A DNA stretch of 64,000 nt, from assembly GCF_004217445.1 (NCBI RefSeq), contig NZ_SHKX01000014.1, positions 124,001 through 188,000 of the forward strand. The letters are read 5' to 3'. The translations under genes were made by a program, and so were the position numbers. The notes under the pieces were generated by a model. It searched no databases and was not told the DNA's origin. It saw only the letters and a list, made by a program, of their open reading frames with translations. Positions 34,519-43,490 of the stretch are shown here, in pieces. The stretch comes from Fluviicoccus keumensis. GTDB taxonomy: Bacteria; Pseudomonadota; Gammaproteobacteria; Pseudomonadales; Moraxellaceae. The first letter of the stretch is position 1. Each line of letters begins with the position of its first letter.

Positions 34519-36181
34519 TTACCTTCCCCCCCAACCCACTCCTCCTCTCCGTCCGCCTCCCCACCGCGACGGAGAGCCCCCTCTCCCCCGCCCACACCTG
34601 CACCCGCACCCTCGCCCGCGTCACCCCCGTATACAACAACTCCCGCGACACCACCTGCGAATCCGCCCCCGGCAACACCACCGCCACCTCCTCAAACTCC
34701 GACCCCTGCGACTTGTGCACCGTCATCGCAAACGCCGTCTCCACATGCGCCAGCCGCGCCACCGAAATCCCCCGCTCCCGCCCCGGAAAAAACACCTCCA
34801 GCCCCGCCGCCGACCGCAACGCCACCCCGATATCGCCATTGAACACATTCAACGCATAATCGTTCTGCATCACCATCACCGGCCGTCCGTGAAACCACAA
34901 CGCCGCCCCCGCCTCCTGGCCCAGCGCCGCCCGCAGCCGCGCCGTCAGCCGCTCGTTCAGGCCCGCCACCCCCGTGGTGCCCTCGCGCAACGCGCACAAC
35001 ACCCGGAATCGCCCGAAGGCCGCCAGCACCGCCTCGGTGTCCGCCCCGCCGCGCAAGGCGTCCACATAGGGCGCATAGCCCCGGAACAAGGCCTCGGCCA
35101 GCGCCTCCGCGCCCGGCAAATCCTCAAAGCGCACCTTGTCCAGCCCCTGCCGCCGGAAGCCCAGCACCGCCGCGCTGTCGCCGGCGCAAATGGCCGCCGC
35201 CAGCCGGCCAATGCCGCTGTCCGCGCCAAAACGCTGGCTTTCGTTCAGTGCCACCCGCGCCGCCTGCAAGCGCGGGGCGCGGCCCATTTCCTCCAGCACC
35301 GCCCCCGCTTCCACCGCCGCCAGCTGGTTGGCATCGCCCAGCAGGATCAGCCGGGTGCGGCGCGGGTCGATGGCGGCCAGCAGTTGCGAGGCCAGCCGCA
35401 GGTCGATCATCGAGGCTTCGTCCACAATCACCAGGTCGAAGGGCAAGGGATTGGCGGCGTGGTATTGCGCCGGGCGGTCGTACTGGATGCCCAGCAGCCG
35501 GTGCAGGGTGCTGGCCGAGGTCGGCAGCGCTGCCCGCATGGCGTCGGTGACGCCGGTGGCTTTGGCCAGCGCGGCGCTGAGGGCTTCGTACATGCGCGCG
35601 GCGGCCTTGCCGGTGGGGGCCGCCAGCGCCACGTGCAGCGTCGGGTTCTGTTCCAGCAGCGCCAGCAGGATGCGCACCAGCGTGTAGGTCTTGCCGGTGC
35701 CGGGGCCGCCGGTAATCAGGCTGAAACGGCGCTGCGTGGCCATGGCCACCGCCTGCCGCTGCCGTTCGTTCAGGCCGTCCAGGTGATGCGCGGCCACCGG
35801 CGCGGCGTCGCCCACGGCTTCGTCCAGCGCGCTCAGGGCTTGCGCCAGCTGCGTTTCCGCCTGCCAGTGCCGGTACAGGTACAGCCGTTCGTCTTCGGCC
35901 ACCAGCGGCGCCACGGTGTCGGCGGCGCGGGCGGCGTCCACCAGCACCGGCGAAGACAGGTTCCGCCAAGGCGCGTGTTCGTCCACCAGGCAGACATGGC
36001 CCTGCGCCAGCCCTGCCGCCAGTTTCCGCACCCAGTCGCGGATCCGTCCGGCCTGCGCGGGGTCGCCGCCGTCACGCTGGTGCAGACTGGCCAGCAGTTC
36101 GGCCAGTCCGGCGCTCCAGGCGGGGGCATCATCGGTCTGTCCGGGTTGGCTGGACAGCGTGGCGGTGAAGGGCAAGGTCAT
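34511..36181 (-). CDS. recD: Exodeoxyribonuclease V subunit alpha
   Basis: 556 aa helicase of RecBCD, the 5'-3' motor. It has Walker A TGGPGTGKTYTLVRIL near residue 158, DEAS box IVDEASMIDL and helicase motif VI AMTVHKSQGSEFEEV with TRA in the tail. It is somewhat shorter than the E. coli protein. The start overlaps the recB stop by four bases. Downstream it runs straight into the NACHT gene, which shows that the insertion point of the foreign DNA is right at the recD stop. Confidence 0.95.
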   Translation of the reverse strand: MTLPFTATLSSQPGQTDDAPAWSAGLAELLASLHQRDGGDPAQAGRIRDWVRKLAAGLAQGHVCLVDEHAPWRNLSSPVLVDAARAADTVAPLVAEDERLYLYRHWQAETQLAQALSALDEAVGDAAPVAAHHLDGLNERQRQAVAMATQRRFSLITGGPGTGKTYTLVRILLALLEQNPTLHVALAAPTGKAAARMYEALSAALAKATGVTDAMRAALPTSASTLHRLLGIQYDRPAQYHAANPLPFDLVIVDEASMIDLRLASQLLAAIDPRRTRLILLGDANQLAAVEAGAVLEEMGRAPRLQAARVALNESQRFGADSGIGRLAAAICAGDSAAVLGFRRQGLDKVRFEDLPGAEALAEALFRGYAPYVDALRGGADTEAVLAAFGRFRVLCALREGTTGVAGLNERLTARLRAALGQEAGAALWFHGRPVMVMQNDYALNVFNGDIGVALRSAAGLEVFFPGRERGISVARLAHVETAFAMTVHKSQGSEFEEVAVVLPGADSQVVSRELLYTGVTRARVRVQVWAGERGLSVAVGRRTERRSGLGGKVIM

Positions 36182-39100
36182 GTTGTCGCCTCCTCGGCGG
36201 CCAGCAGTTGGCTGAGGGTGTCCAGCAGCGCCACGGACGGCTGCCAGGCGTGGACGCCGTGCGCGCCCTGCGCCGGGTGCATGCCGCGGATGAACAGGTA
36301 ATAGACCCCGCCCAGATGCACGGCGGGGTCGTAGTCGCGCAGGCGGCTGCGCAGCCAGCGGTGCAGCGCCACGGCGTACAGCGCGGCCTGCAGGTGATAG
36401 CCGCCGTGCGCCATGGCCTGCGCCAGCCCGTGCGGGCCGAAGGCGGCGTAGTCGTGGCCCAGGCGGTTGCTCTTGTAGTCGGCCACGTACCAGCGGCCTT
36501 CATGGCGGAATACCAGGTCGATGGAGCCTTTCAGGAAGCCGCGAATGGTCTGGTCGCCCAGTTCCGGCACCGGCAGCCCGGCCTGGCGCAGGGTGTCCAC
36601 CAGCGCGCGGGTGCGCAGCGCGGGCAGCGGCAGGTGGAAGTCCAGCTCGCGCAGGGTGTGGGCGCGGGGAATGTCGGCCAGGCGCAGGCCGGGGGCCAGC
36701 GGCGTGGCCAGCACTTCGTCCAGCCAGTCGGCCACGTCCTGCACCAGCAGCGGGGTGTCGGTGTCGTCGCCGGTCAGGACGCCGTAGCGGCGCAGTTGCC
36801 GTTCCACCAGCGCGTGGCCGTGCTCGGTGCTCTGCTGCGCCACCGGCCGGGTGAAGTCCAGATGCTCGAACAGGCCGTGCAGGCAGTTGCCGGTGACGCT
36901 GGCGGGCAACCGCGCCGGATGCGGGAAGCGGAAGCGCAGCGGCAGTTCGGCCAGCGGCGGCGCGGGGTCCAGCACCGGCTGCGGGGCGTCGCGGTCGTGG
37001 TCGGCGGCGGTGTCGTCGGGGGTCACGGGCGCGGCGGGTAGCGTGATGGTCTGCGGCTGGCTGTTGTTGTTCAGGTCGCTGAAACTGGTGACGCGCCAGC
37101 CGCCGGGCACGGCCGGGGCCGGGGTTTCGCGCAGTTCGGGCAGGCGGTCGCCGCGCGCGGGCAGGCGTTGCACGGCGTCGAACGCCACCGGCTGCACGGC
37201 AATCAGGCCGGGATGCTGCTCGCTCAGGGCGTGCAGGCTGCCCTCGCCCTGCGGCAGCCAGTGGCCCAGGCAGGAATCGTCCACCGTGGTTTTGGCGGTA
37301 TCCACCGGGAACCAGGCGACATAGCAGCGCTGGGCGGCGCGGGTCAGCGCCACGTAGCCCAGGCGCAGGTCTTCGCTCAGCACTTCTCTTTCCAGCAGCT
37401 TCTGATCACCGGGATCCAGGTCATCCCGAAGGTCAAAAATGGCTTCACCGTCCTTGTGATAGAACGGCGTGCCCCGGTTCGGGTCGGGCGGCGTCCACAG
37501 CACCGGCGCGAAGACGATGGGATATTCCAGCCCCTTCGAGGCGTGGATGGTGAGGATCTTCACCAGGTTCTCGTCGCTTTCCAGCCGCAGTTCGGCGTTG
37601 GCGCTGTCCTGCGGCTGGCGGCGCTGCTGCGCCAGCCATTCGCACAGGTGGTGCTGGCCGTCGCGCTGGCGGTCTTCTTCATGCAGCAGTTCGGCCAGAT
37701 GCAACAGGTTGGTGAGAATGCGCTCGCCGCCGGGCAGCGTCGCCACCCGCGCCACCACACTGTCGCGTTGCAGGAATTCCCGCCAGGCCACCATGAAGCC
37801 GCGCCGCAGCCAGGTCTGCTGGTAGTCCTGGAAGCGTTGCAGCTGCTCGGTCCAGCCCGCCGTGTCGGTCTGCCAGCGCAGGAAATCGGCCACCGTCGCC
37901 CCGCACAGGCGGGTGGCCAGCGCGGCGCGCACCTTGCCTTCGTGGTGCGGCTCGGCCATCGCCGCCAGCAGCTGCGACAAGTCCTCGGCCTCGGCACTGG
38001 CGAACACCTTCTCGTTCGACTGCATCGCCGCCTTCACCCCGGCGCGGGCCAGCTCGCGGCGCAACTGGTCGGCCTGATAATGCGCCCGCACCAGGATGGC
38101 GATGTCACGTCCCTGTACCGGCTTGCCGTCCAGCAGCAGCTTTTCCTCTTGCGCGCCGTGCAGCAAGCGCACGATCTCGTTGACGGTGGCGCGCACCGCC
38201 CAGCGCACGCCGTCGTCCTTGCTGTTGCCGCAGTCACCGTCAGGCGTCAGGAAGCGCAGCGGTTGCCGGTCGGTCCCTGCGCTTTCGCGGAGGTCCACCA
38301 GCGCCGCGCAGGGTTTGGCGCCCTTGCCCACCGGGGTATACGTGATTTTTGCCTGATCTTCCCCCTGCTCCGGCCGGGGCCAGAAGGCATCGTCTTTCTG
38401 GGCGAAGAAGGCGTTCAGCGCCTCGATCAGCGGTTTCACCGAGCGCTGGTTGTCGGCCAGGTCGTGCTTGGCGCTGTCGGGCACGTCGTCGTAGGCGCGC
38501 AGGTAGGTATAGACGTCCGCGCCCCGGAAACGGTAGATCGCCTGCTTCGGGTCGCCCACCAGGAACAGCACGCTGTCGGCCGGGTCGGCGTTCAGGTACA
38601 CCGCCTGCAGGATGCGGTACTGGGCGTCGTCGGTGTCCTGGAATTCGTCCACCAGCGCCGCCGGATAGCGGGCGCGCAAGGCCTCGGCCAACCCCGGGCC
38701 GGTGTCGGCATCGCCCAGCGCCTGCGCCAGTCCCTTGATCTGCATGTCAAAATTCTGCGCCTGCTGCTGTTGCAGGCGGCGGGTCAGGGTTTCCTGGCAA
38801 TAGACGGCCAGTTGCTGGCGGAACAGGCGGCTCTGGCGCTGGATGGCGGCGCGGCAGTCTTCCAGTTGCTCTGGCAGATCGTGCAGGGCGTCGAACAGGG
38901 CGTGATGCGGGAATTGCCCGGCGTACTTCTTGGCGGTCTTCTCCTGCAACTTGTCGCTGCTGAAATTTTCGATCACCTTCAGGAAGGCCTTGGCGGCGGT
39001 GCTGCCGCTGCCGATGAATTCCGCCAGCCCCGCCGACGGGTCGCGCAGGAAGCGGTCGAGCGCGCCCAGCCCCTTGCGGATCAGCTCGGGCTTGTAGCTG

Positions 39101-39852
39101 GTCTGACTGAGCATGTGACCGTGTTCGGCCAGCAGCGCGCGCACGGCAGCCTGTTCCTGCTGCCACAAGACTTGCAACGCATCCAACTGCTGCTTGCCGC
39201 GCGTCAGCGCCGCGTCGTTGCCGGAATCCGCACCGATGAACAGTTGCGCCTGGCCCTGGTTCAACACGCCCTGCACGAATTTCTGCAACTCGCCCAGGCT
39301 GAAGGCGCCGGTATTCAGGTAATAGCTCACCAGCAGCGGGTCGGCCTGCCGCCACTGCCGGCGGCAAAAATCCTGGATGATCTCGCGCAGCAAGGGCGAG
39401 GTATCGGTGATCACTTCCACGTCCAGCGGTGCGCCGCTGGCCAGCGCCTGCTCGCTCAGCACGCCCTGACAGAAACCGTGGATGGTGGTGATGGTGGCCA
39501 GGTCGAAATCGGCCAGCGCCTGCTTCAGCCGCATGCGTGCGGTGGTGCGGTCGGTCAGCCGCGCCAGCAGCGGCGTGTAGAACGGATCGTCCACCGCCTC
39601 GCCGTCTTCGGCGCGTTGCACGGCGGCCAGCGTTTCCACCAGCCGCTTGCGGATGCGGTCGCGCAGCTCGGCGGCGGCGGCCTTGGTGAAGGTGATGGCC
39701 AGAATCTGCTTCGGCTCCAGCCCGCGCTCCAGCACCAGTCGCGCAAACAGCGCCGACAGCGTCCAGGTCTTGCCGGTGCCGGCCGAGGCCTGGATCAGTT
39801 GCACGCCGGAGAGGGGGGCGTCTATCGCGGGGATTTTTTTCAGCTCGCTCAT
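36178..39852 (-). CDS. recB: Exodeoxyribonuclease V subunit beta
   Basis: 1224 aa. It has Walker A QASAGTGKTWTL (near residues 22-33), UvrD-type motifs (ALVDEFQDTDDAQYRILQ, LVGDPKQAIYRFRGAD, ILTIHASKGLEYPIVF) and the C-terminal nuclease with GSIDLVFRHEGRWYVADYKSN, whose D and DYK residues bind the metal. RecB drives 3'-5' unwinding and cuts at Chi. It lies between recC and recD, overlapping both by four bases, so all three are made together. Confidence 0.97.
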   Translation of the reverse strand: MSELKKIPAIDAPLSGVQLIQASAGTGKTWTLSALFARLVLERGLEPKQILAITFTKAAAAELRDRIRKRLVETLAAVQRAEDGEAVDDPFYTPLLARLTDRTTARMRLKQALADFDLATITTIHGFCQGVLSEQALASGAPLDVEVITDTSPLLREIIQDFCRRQWRQADPLLVSYYLNTGAFSLGELQKFVQGVLNQGQAQLFIGADSGNDAALTRGKQQLDALQVLWQQEQAAVRALLAEHGHMLSQTSYKPELIRKGLGALDRFLRDPSAGLAEFIGSGSTAAKAFLKVIENFSSDKLQEKTAKKYAGQFPHHALFDALHDLPEQLEDCRAAIQRQSRLFRQQLAVYCQETLTRRLQQQQAQNFDMQIKGLAQALGDADTGPGLAEALRARYPAALVDEFQDTDDAQYRILQAVYLNADPADSVLFLVGDPKQAIYRFRGADVYTYLRAYDDVPDSAKHDLADNQRSVKPLIEALNAFFAQKDDAFWPRPEQGEDQAKITYTPVGKGAKPCAALVDLRESAGTDRQPLRFLTPDGDCGNSKDDGVRWAVRATVNEIVRLLHGAQEEKLLLDGKPVQGRDIAILVRAHYQADQLRRELARAGVKAAMQSNEKVFASAEAEDLSQLLAAMAEPHHEGKVRAALATRLCGATVADFLRWQTDTAGWTEQLQRFQDYQQTWLRRGFMVAWREFLQRDSVVARVATLPGGERILTNLLHLAELLHEEDRQRDGQHHLCEWLAQQRRQPQDSANAELRLESDENLVKILTIHASKGLEYPIVFAPVLWTPPDPNRGTPFYHKDGEAIFDLRDDLDPGDQKLLEREVLSEDLRLGYVALTRAAQRCYVAWFPVDTAKTTVDDSCLGHWLPQGEGSLHALSEQHPGLIAVQPVAFDAVQRLPARGDRLPELRETPAPAVPGGWRVTSFSDLNNNSQPQTITLPAAPVTPDDTAADHDRDAPQPVLDPAPPLAELPLRFRFPHPARLPASVTGNCLHGLFEHLDFTRPVAQQSTEHGHALVERQLRRYGVLTGDDTDTPLLVQDVADWLDEVLATPLAPGLRLADIPRAHTLRELDFHLPLPALRTRALVDTLRQAGLPVPELGDQTIRGFLKGSIDLVFRHEGRWYVADYKSNRLGHDYAAFGPHGLAQAMAHGGYHLQAALYAVALHRWLRSRLRDYDPAVHLGGVYYLFIRGMHPAQGAHGVHAWQPSVALLDTLSQLLAAEEATT

Positions 39853-42800
39853 GCCTCATTCCCTCCCACCAACACCCCCACATCCTCCCACGTCCCTTCC
39901 TGCAACGCCGCCTTCAACGGCCCGAACAGGCGCAGCGCCTCGCCGGTCACGCTCTCCGGCAGCCGCTCCTGATCTTCGGCGCTCAGCACCCGCTTCCACA
40001 GGCTGTCGGCCACCACGTCCTCCCAAGCCTTCTCCAGCTTGGCGCGGGCCTTGGCCTCGTCCTTCACCGCGCCCTTTGCGTATTCCCAGGCGGCGTCGGG
40101 CGGCAACAGCAGCGGCGTGCGCTGGCCCCGGTCATAGGCCTCCATCCAGCGGTCCAGCTGCTCGGCGGCCTCGTCGGCACCCAAGCCTTCAAACCACGCC
40201 GGGCCATCGAGGAACAGCCACAGCGTGCGCCGTCCCGCCCCCGCCACCTGCCACAGCAGGTGCGCCAGCCACGCCCGCACCAGATACTTGGCGGACTGCT
40301 TCGAGAGTTGATAACCGGGCTGGTACGGCTCGTCCAGCGGCGGCAGGTCCACCGACAGGCGATAACCGCGCAGTTGCAGGTCGTGGCGCACCGGCGTCAC
40401 TTCGCGCTTGACCCGCTCCCACGCGCTTTGCAGGTCGTGCAAGCTTTGCTGCGCTTGCGTCCAGTAGACGCTGCCCACCGTGCCCACCGGCAACGCCCCG
40501 CTGGCGCGCAGCACCGGCTCGGCCTGATGCCGGGCGTGGAACAGCTTCGACCGCAGCTGCCACTTGTCGAGGTGGTTCAGTTGCAGCGGCTCCTCGTCGT
40601 GCAGGGAGTCATCCAGGCTTTCCAGCCGCAGCTTCAGCCCGACTTTCAGGAAGAATTCGGCGGGATGCTTGAAGAAGCGTTGCAGCAATTCCAGCGTCAG
40701 TTGCGGGGTGTCGCTGTCGGGCGGCAGTTCGGCATTCACGAACGGCGGCAGCACGCTTTCCGGTTTCTGCACGGCGCGGGCGGCGGGCAGCCAGTCGGCG
40801 GCGTGGCTGAACAGGCGGGCGCTGTCCGGCTCGAAATAGCGCGGGCTGAAGGCTTGCAGGCGATGCTCGTAGACGCACTGCGCCTTCAGCGCTTTCGCGC
40901 CGCCCTCCACCCGCGTGCCCAGGTAATCCAGCAACTCACCGATCAGGATCGACGGCGGGAATTCCGCCGACTGGTTGTTGCTGTGGCCGTTGTAGAACAG
41001 CAGGAAGTGGTCATGGGCGGCCATCAGCGCGTCGAGGAAGGCACCGCGGTCATCGTCGCGGCGGGAACGGTCGCCGGGCCGGGGCTGCGGGTCCAGCCGC
41101 AGCAGGTCAAATTCGTTGAAGGGATCGCGACGCGGGAAGCTGGTGTCTTCCAGCCCCAGCAGGCAGATGACGCGGTACGGCAGGTTGCGCAGCGCGCCGA
41201 TACGGCTGAAGGTGACCGAGCCGCCCGGCAGCGGCTCCGGCGCTTCGCTGTCCAGCCGCTGGTCGATCTCGCGCAGCAGCAGGAACAGCGGCACCGGCTC
41301 GCTGACCTTGGCATTGCCGGCGTGGCGTTCAATGTCGTCCAGCGCCCGCTCCAGCCCGCGCAGGGCGTACTCCCCGGCCAGGCTGCCGAAGAAACCCAGC
41401 AGGTCGCCGCGCAGGACCGCCAGCCATTCCTCCACCGGCCGCGCCTGTGTCCACCAGTCGCGGCGCAGCGCCAGGTCGGTCACGGCGCGGGTCAGCACGC
41501 CGATCAGCGCGAACTGCCCCGCCTCCACCCCGCCCACCGGCTGCAGGCCGCCCGCCAGTCCGTCGAATTCCGGCGGCAGGGCAATGGCCAGCAGCAGCCG
41601 TTCCAACCCGAACAGCAGGGTGTGGGTGTCGTCCAGATCCTCGGCATCGCCGCTCTGGCGGGCGCGGTGTTGGCCGTCTAGCCCGCGATAGACCCCGGCC
41701 TGTTGCAGCAGCCCGGCGGCCTTTTCGATATCGGCGGCTTCCAGCCCGTAATAGGCGGCCACCGGCGGCAGCGCCAGCCAATCCAGCAGCGCCGACTGCG
41801 CCAACCGTGTCTGCGTCAGCTGGTACAGGCCGTGGAAGGCCTGCCAGAGGGTATTTTCCTCGGCCTTGGGCACGCCGGTCAGTTGCCAGGGAATGCGGCG
41901 CGCGGCGGGCACGGTGCCGAACACCGACTCGATAGCCCCGGCGGCGGTGACCACATCGGGCAGCATTACCGCCACATCCTGCGGTTTCAGGTCGGGGTGA
42001 AGGGCGAACAGGTGCAGCAAGCGATCATGCAGCGCCTCCAGCTGGCGGGTCAGGCTGTGGCAACTGTGGATTTGCAGCGAGACATCGCTGTCCGCCAGCG
42101 ACCAGAACGGCAGGTCATCACCGTGCTGGTGTTCCAGCGTGTGCAGGCTGTGTTGCAGACGGCGCAGCAGGCTGTCGCCCTCTAGCGGCGGGAACAGGTC
42201 GCGCCAGTCGTTGTCGTGTTCGCCGCCGGACAGGTCGGCCAGCAGGCGGAAATTGTCACGGGCCTGCTTGCCCCAGGCCGCCAGCAGCGGATGCCCGGCG
42301 CTGTGGTAGGCCACCTTGTGCGGCTGCAGCACCCGCATCTTTTCCAGCCAGCGCGGGTCCACCACGTCGGCCCAGTATTCGCGTGAGGGGTTGAGGTGCA
42401 GCCAGTGCAGCTCGGTATAGGGCGACAACGCCTGGAAGAAGTGCAGCACCGGCGGCGGCAGGCGCACGGTGGTGAACACGGCCAGCCGTTCCGGCAGGTG
42501 GCGGCGCAGCGCCGGTTGTTCGGCCAGCGCGTGCAGGTAACGGGTGGAAAGCTGTCCGCCCTCGGCGAAGGTCTCGGCGAACAGTTCCTGCCACAGCCGC
42601 GCCTGCCAGGCCTGATGCGTCCAGTCGTGCGGCAGGCGTCCGTCCTGCCGCCAGCGTTCCAGCCAGTCGGGGCGGTAGCTGACGTAGTCGGCGTAGGCCT
42701 GGGCGATGCGGCCCGCCAGTTGCCAGCGCCCCAGCACCGGGTTGGGGGTGCGTTGCAGGTAGGCGCGCAGGGGGTGGAAGTCGGGGTCGTCGTCGGGCAG

Positions 42801-43100
42801 GTGGCCGAGGCGTTCGAACAGCCGCCATTGCATCAGTTCGCGGGGCAGTGACTGGGTGTGTTCGTTGCTGTCCAGCACCTGCTTGTAGCACTGCCAGCGG
42901 AAGCTGATGGGGTACTGGATGGCGAAGTGGGCGGCGATGCCGAAGCGTTCGGCCCAGCGCAGCTCCAGCCAGCGGCCCAGGGCGATGGTGGGGACGAGGA
43001 CGGTCAGGGGTTGCAGGGGGTCGCTCACCGGGTCGCCCAACGCCAGGCTGAGGGCGTCGAACAGGGTGTTCAGGTCGTGGGATTGGGTGATGGTGAGCAT
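39849..43100 (-). CDS. recC: Exodeoxyribonuclease V subunit gamma
   Basis: 1083 aa from ATG at 43100, chosen because AGGGAAAAAAC precedes it; the longer frame to 43193 runs into the repeat region. It contains LTVLVPTIALGRWLELRWAERFGIA near the start, WQLAGRIAQAYADYVSYRPDWL, and LPYRVICLLGLEDTSFPRRDPF. It recognises Chi and holds the two motors. It heads the recC-recB-recD operon and overlaps recB by four bases. Confidence 0.96.
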   Translation of the reverse strand: MLTITQSHDLNTLFDALSLALGDPVSDPLQPLTVLVPTIALGRWLELRWAERFGIAAHFAIQYPISFRWQCYKQVLDSNEHTQSLPRELMQWRLFERLGHLPDDDPDFHPLRAYLQRTPNPVLGRWQLAGRIAQAYADYVSYRPDWLERWRQDGRLPHDWTHQAWQARLWQELFAETFAEGGQLSTRYLHALAEQPALRRHLPERLAVFTTVRLPPPVLHFFQALSPYTELHWLHLNPSREYWADVVDPRWLEKMRVLQPHKVAYHSAGHPLLAAWGKQARDNFRLLADLSGGEHDNDWRDLFPPLEGDSLLRRLQHSLHTLEHQHGDDLPFWSLADSDVSLQIHSCHSLTRQLEALHDRLLHLFALHPDLKPQDVAVMLPDVVTAAGAIESVFGTVPAARRIPWQLTGVPKAEENTLWQAFHGLYQLTQTRLAQSALLDWLALPPVAAYYGLEAADIEKAAGLLQQAGVYRGLDGQHRARQSGDAEDLDDTHTLLFGLERLLLAIALPPEFDGLAGGLQPVGGVEAGQFALIGVLTRAVTDLALRRDWWTQARPVEEWLAVLRGDLLGFFGSLAGEYALRGLERALDDIERHAGNAKVSEPVPLFLLLREIDQRLDSEAPEPLPGGSVTFSRIGALRNLPYRVICLLGLEDTSFPRRDPFNEFDLLRLDPQPRPGDRSRRDDDRGAFLDALMAAHDHFLLFYNGHSNNQSAEFPPSILIGELLDYLGTRVEGGAKALKAQCVYEHRLQAFSPRYFEPDSARLFSHAADWLPAARAVQKPESVLPPFVNAELPPDSDTPQLTLELLQRFFKHPAEFFLKVGLKLRLESLDDSLHDEEPLQLNHLDKWQLRSKLFHARHQAEPVLRASGALPVGTVGSVYWTQAQQSLHDLQSAWERVKREVTPVRHDLQLRGYRLSVDLPPLDEPYQPGYQLSKQSAKYLVRAWLAHLLWQVAGAGRRTLWLFLDGPAWFEGLGADEAAEQLDRWMEAYDRGQRTPLLLPPDAAWEYAKGAVKDEAKARAKLEKAWEDVVADSLWKRVLSAEDQERLPESVTGEALRLFGPLKAALQEGTWEDVGVLVGGNEA

Positions 43101-43198
43101 TTGTTTTTTCCCTAGGCTGGGGGGAACCTTACTGGAAAGTGTCTTGGGCAGGAAGGGGGTTCTGTTTGGCTGGCGACTTTGGTTGTCGCGCAAATTTT

Positions 43199-43222
43199 GT
43201 AGGGGCGCACTGCGTGCGCCCT
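43199..43222. repeat. Single REP palindrome, copy C
   Basis: GTAGGGGCGCACTGCGTGCG followed by CCCT matches one end of the elements at 31667 and 32172. Here it stands alone rather than paired. It lies in the 390-bp noncoding gap between recC and sbcC, which holds three repeat families and no gene. Confidence 0.7.
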
Positions 43223-43260
43223 CTTCGCCCGGACATGACGGATTTTTTGGGCGAATGGCT

Positions 43261-43412
43261 TCCGCCTGCCGCGGGCCCTACTTTTCTCTTGGGAAAAGTA
43301 GGCAAAACCGTGTCCTTCGCCAAAACTCGCTCGCCAGGATGCCTCCGTCCGGCCGCTCCGCTTCCGTCACTGCGTTGCCGGACATGTTGGCTCAGACAGT
43401 TGGCTGCGGACA
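43261..43412. repeat. Dispersed intergenic repeat, copy 2, with conserved hairpin
   Basis: Matches 6477-6629 along its length. Its hairpin stem is CCTACTTTTC/GAAAAGTAGG with the same TCTTGG loop. Compared with copy 1, changes on one arm are matched by changes on the other, so base pairing is kept. Confidence 0.8.
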
Positions 43413-43423
43413 GCTCAGGTGTT

Positions 43424-43447
43424 CCCTCTCCCCGTTGGGGGAGAGGG
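43424..43447 (-). terminator. Strong GC hairpin downstream of sbcC
   Basis: CCCTCTCCCC and GGGGAGAGGG pair perfectly (10 bp) around a GTTG loop. The hairpin lies about 45 bp past the sbcC stop on the minus strand and lacks a following T-tract, so it may end transcription poorly or stabilise the 3' end. It is part of a longer CTCTCCC/GGGAGAGGG repeat reaching 43460. Confidence 0.45.
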
Positions 43448-43490
43448 CTAGGGAGAGGGGGCACGGAAAGTGCATCAAACACGCCGCAAG

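Noticed and set aside
37168..39972. Plus-strand open frame of about 934 codons inside recB
   Set aside because: High GC gives long antisense frames. recB on the minus strand has full helicase and nuclease motifs; the plus frame has none.
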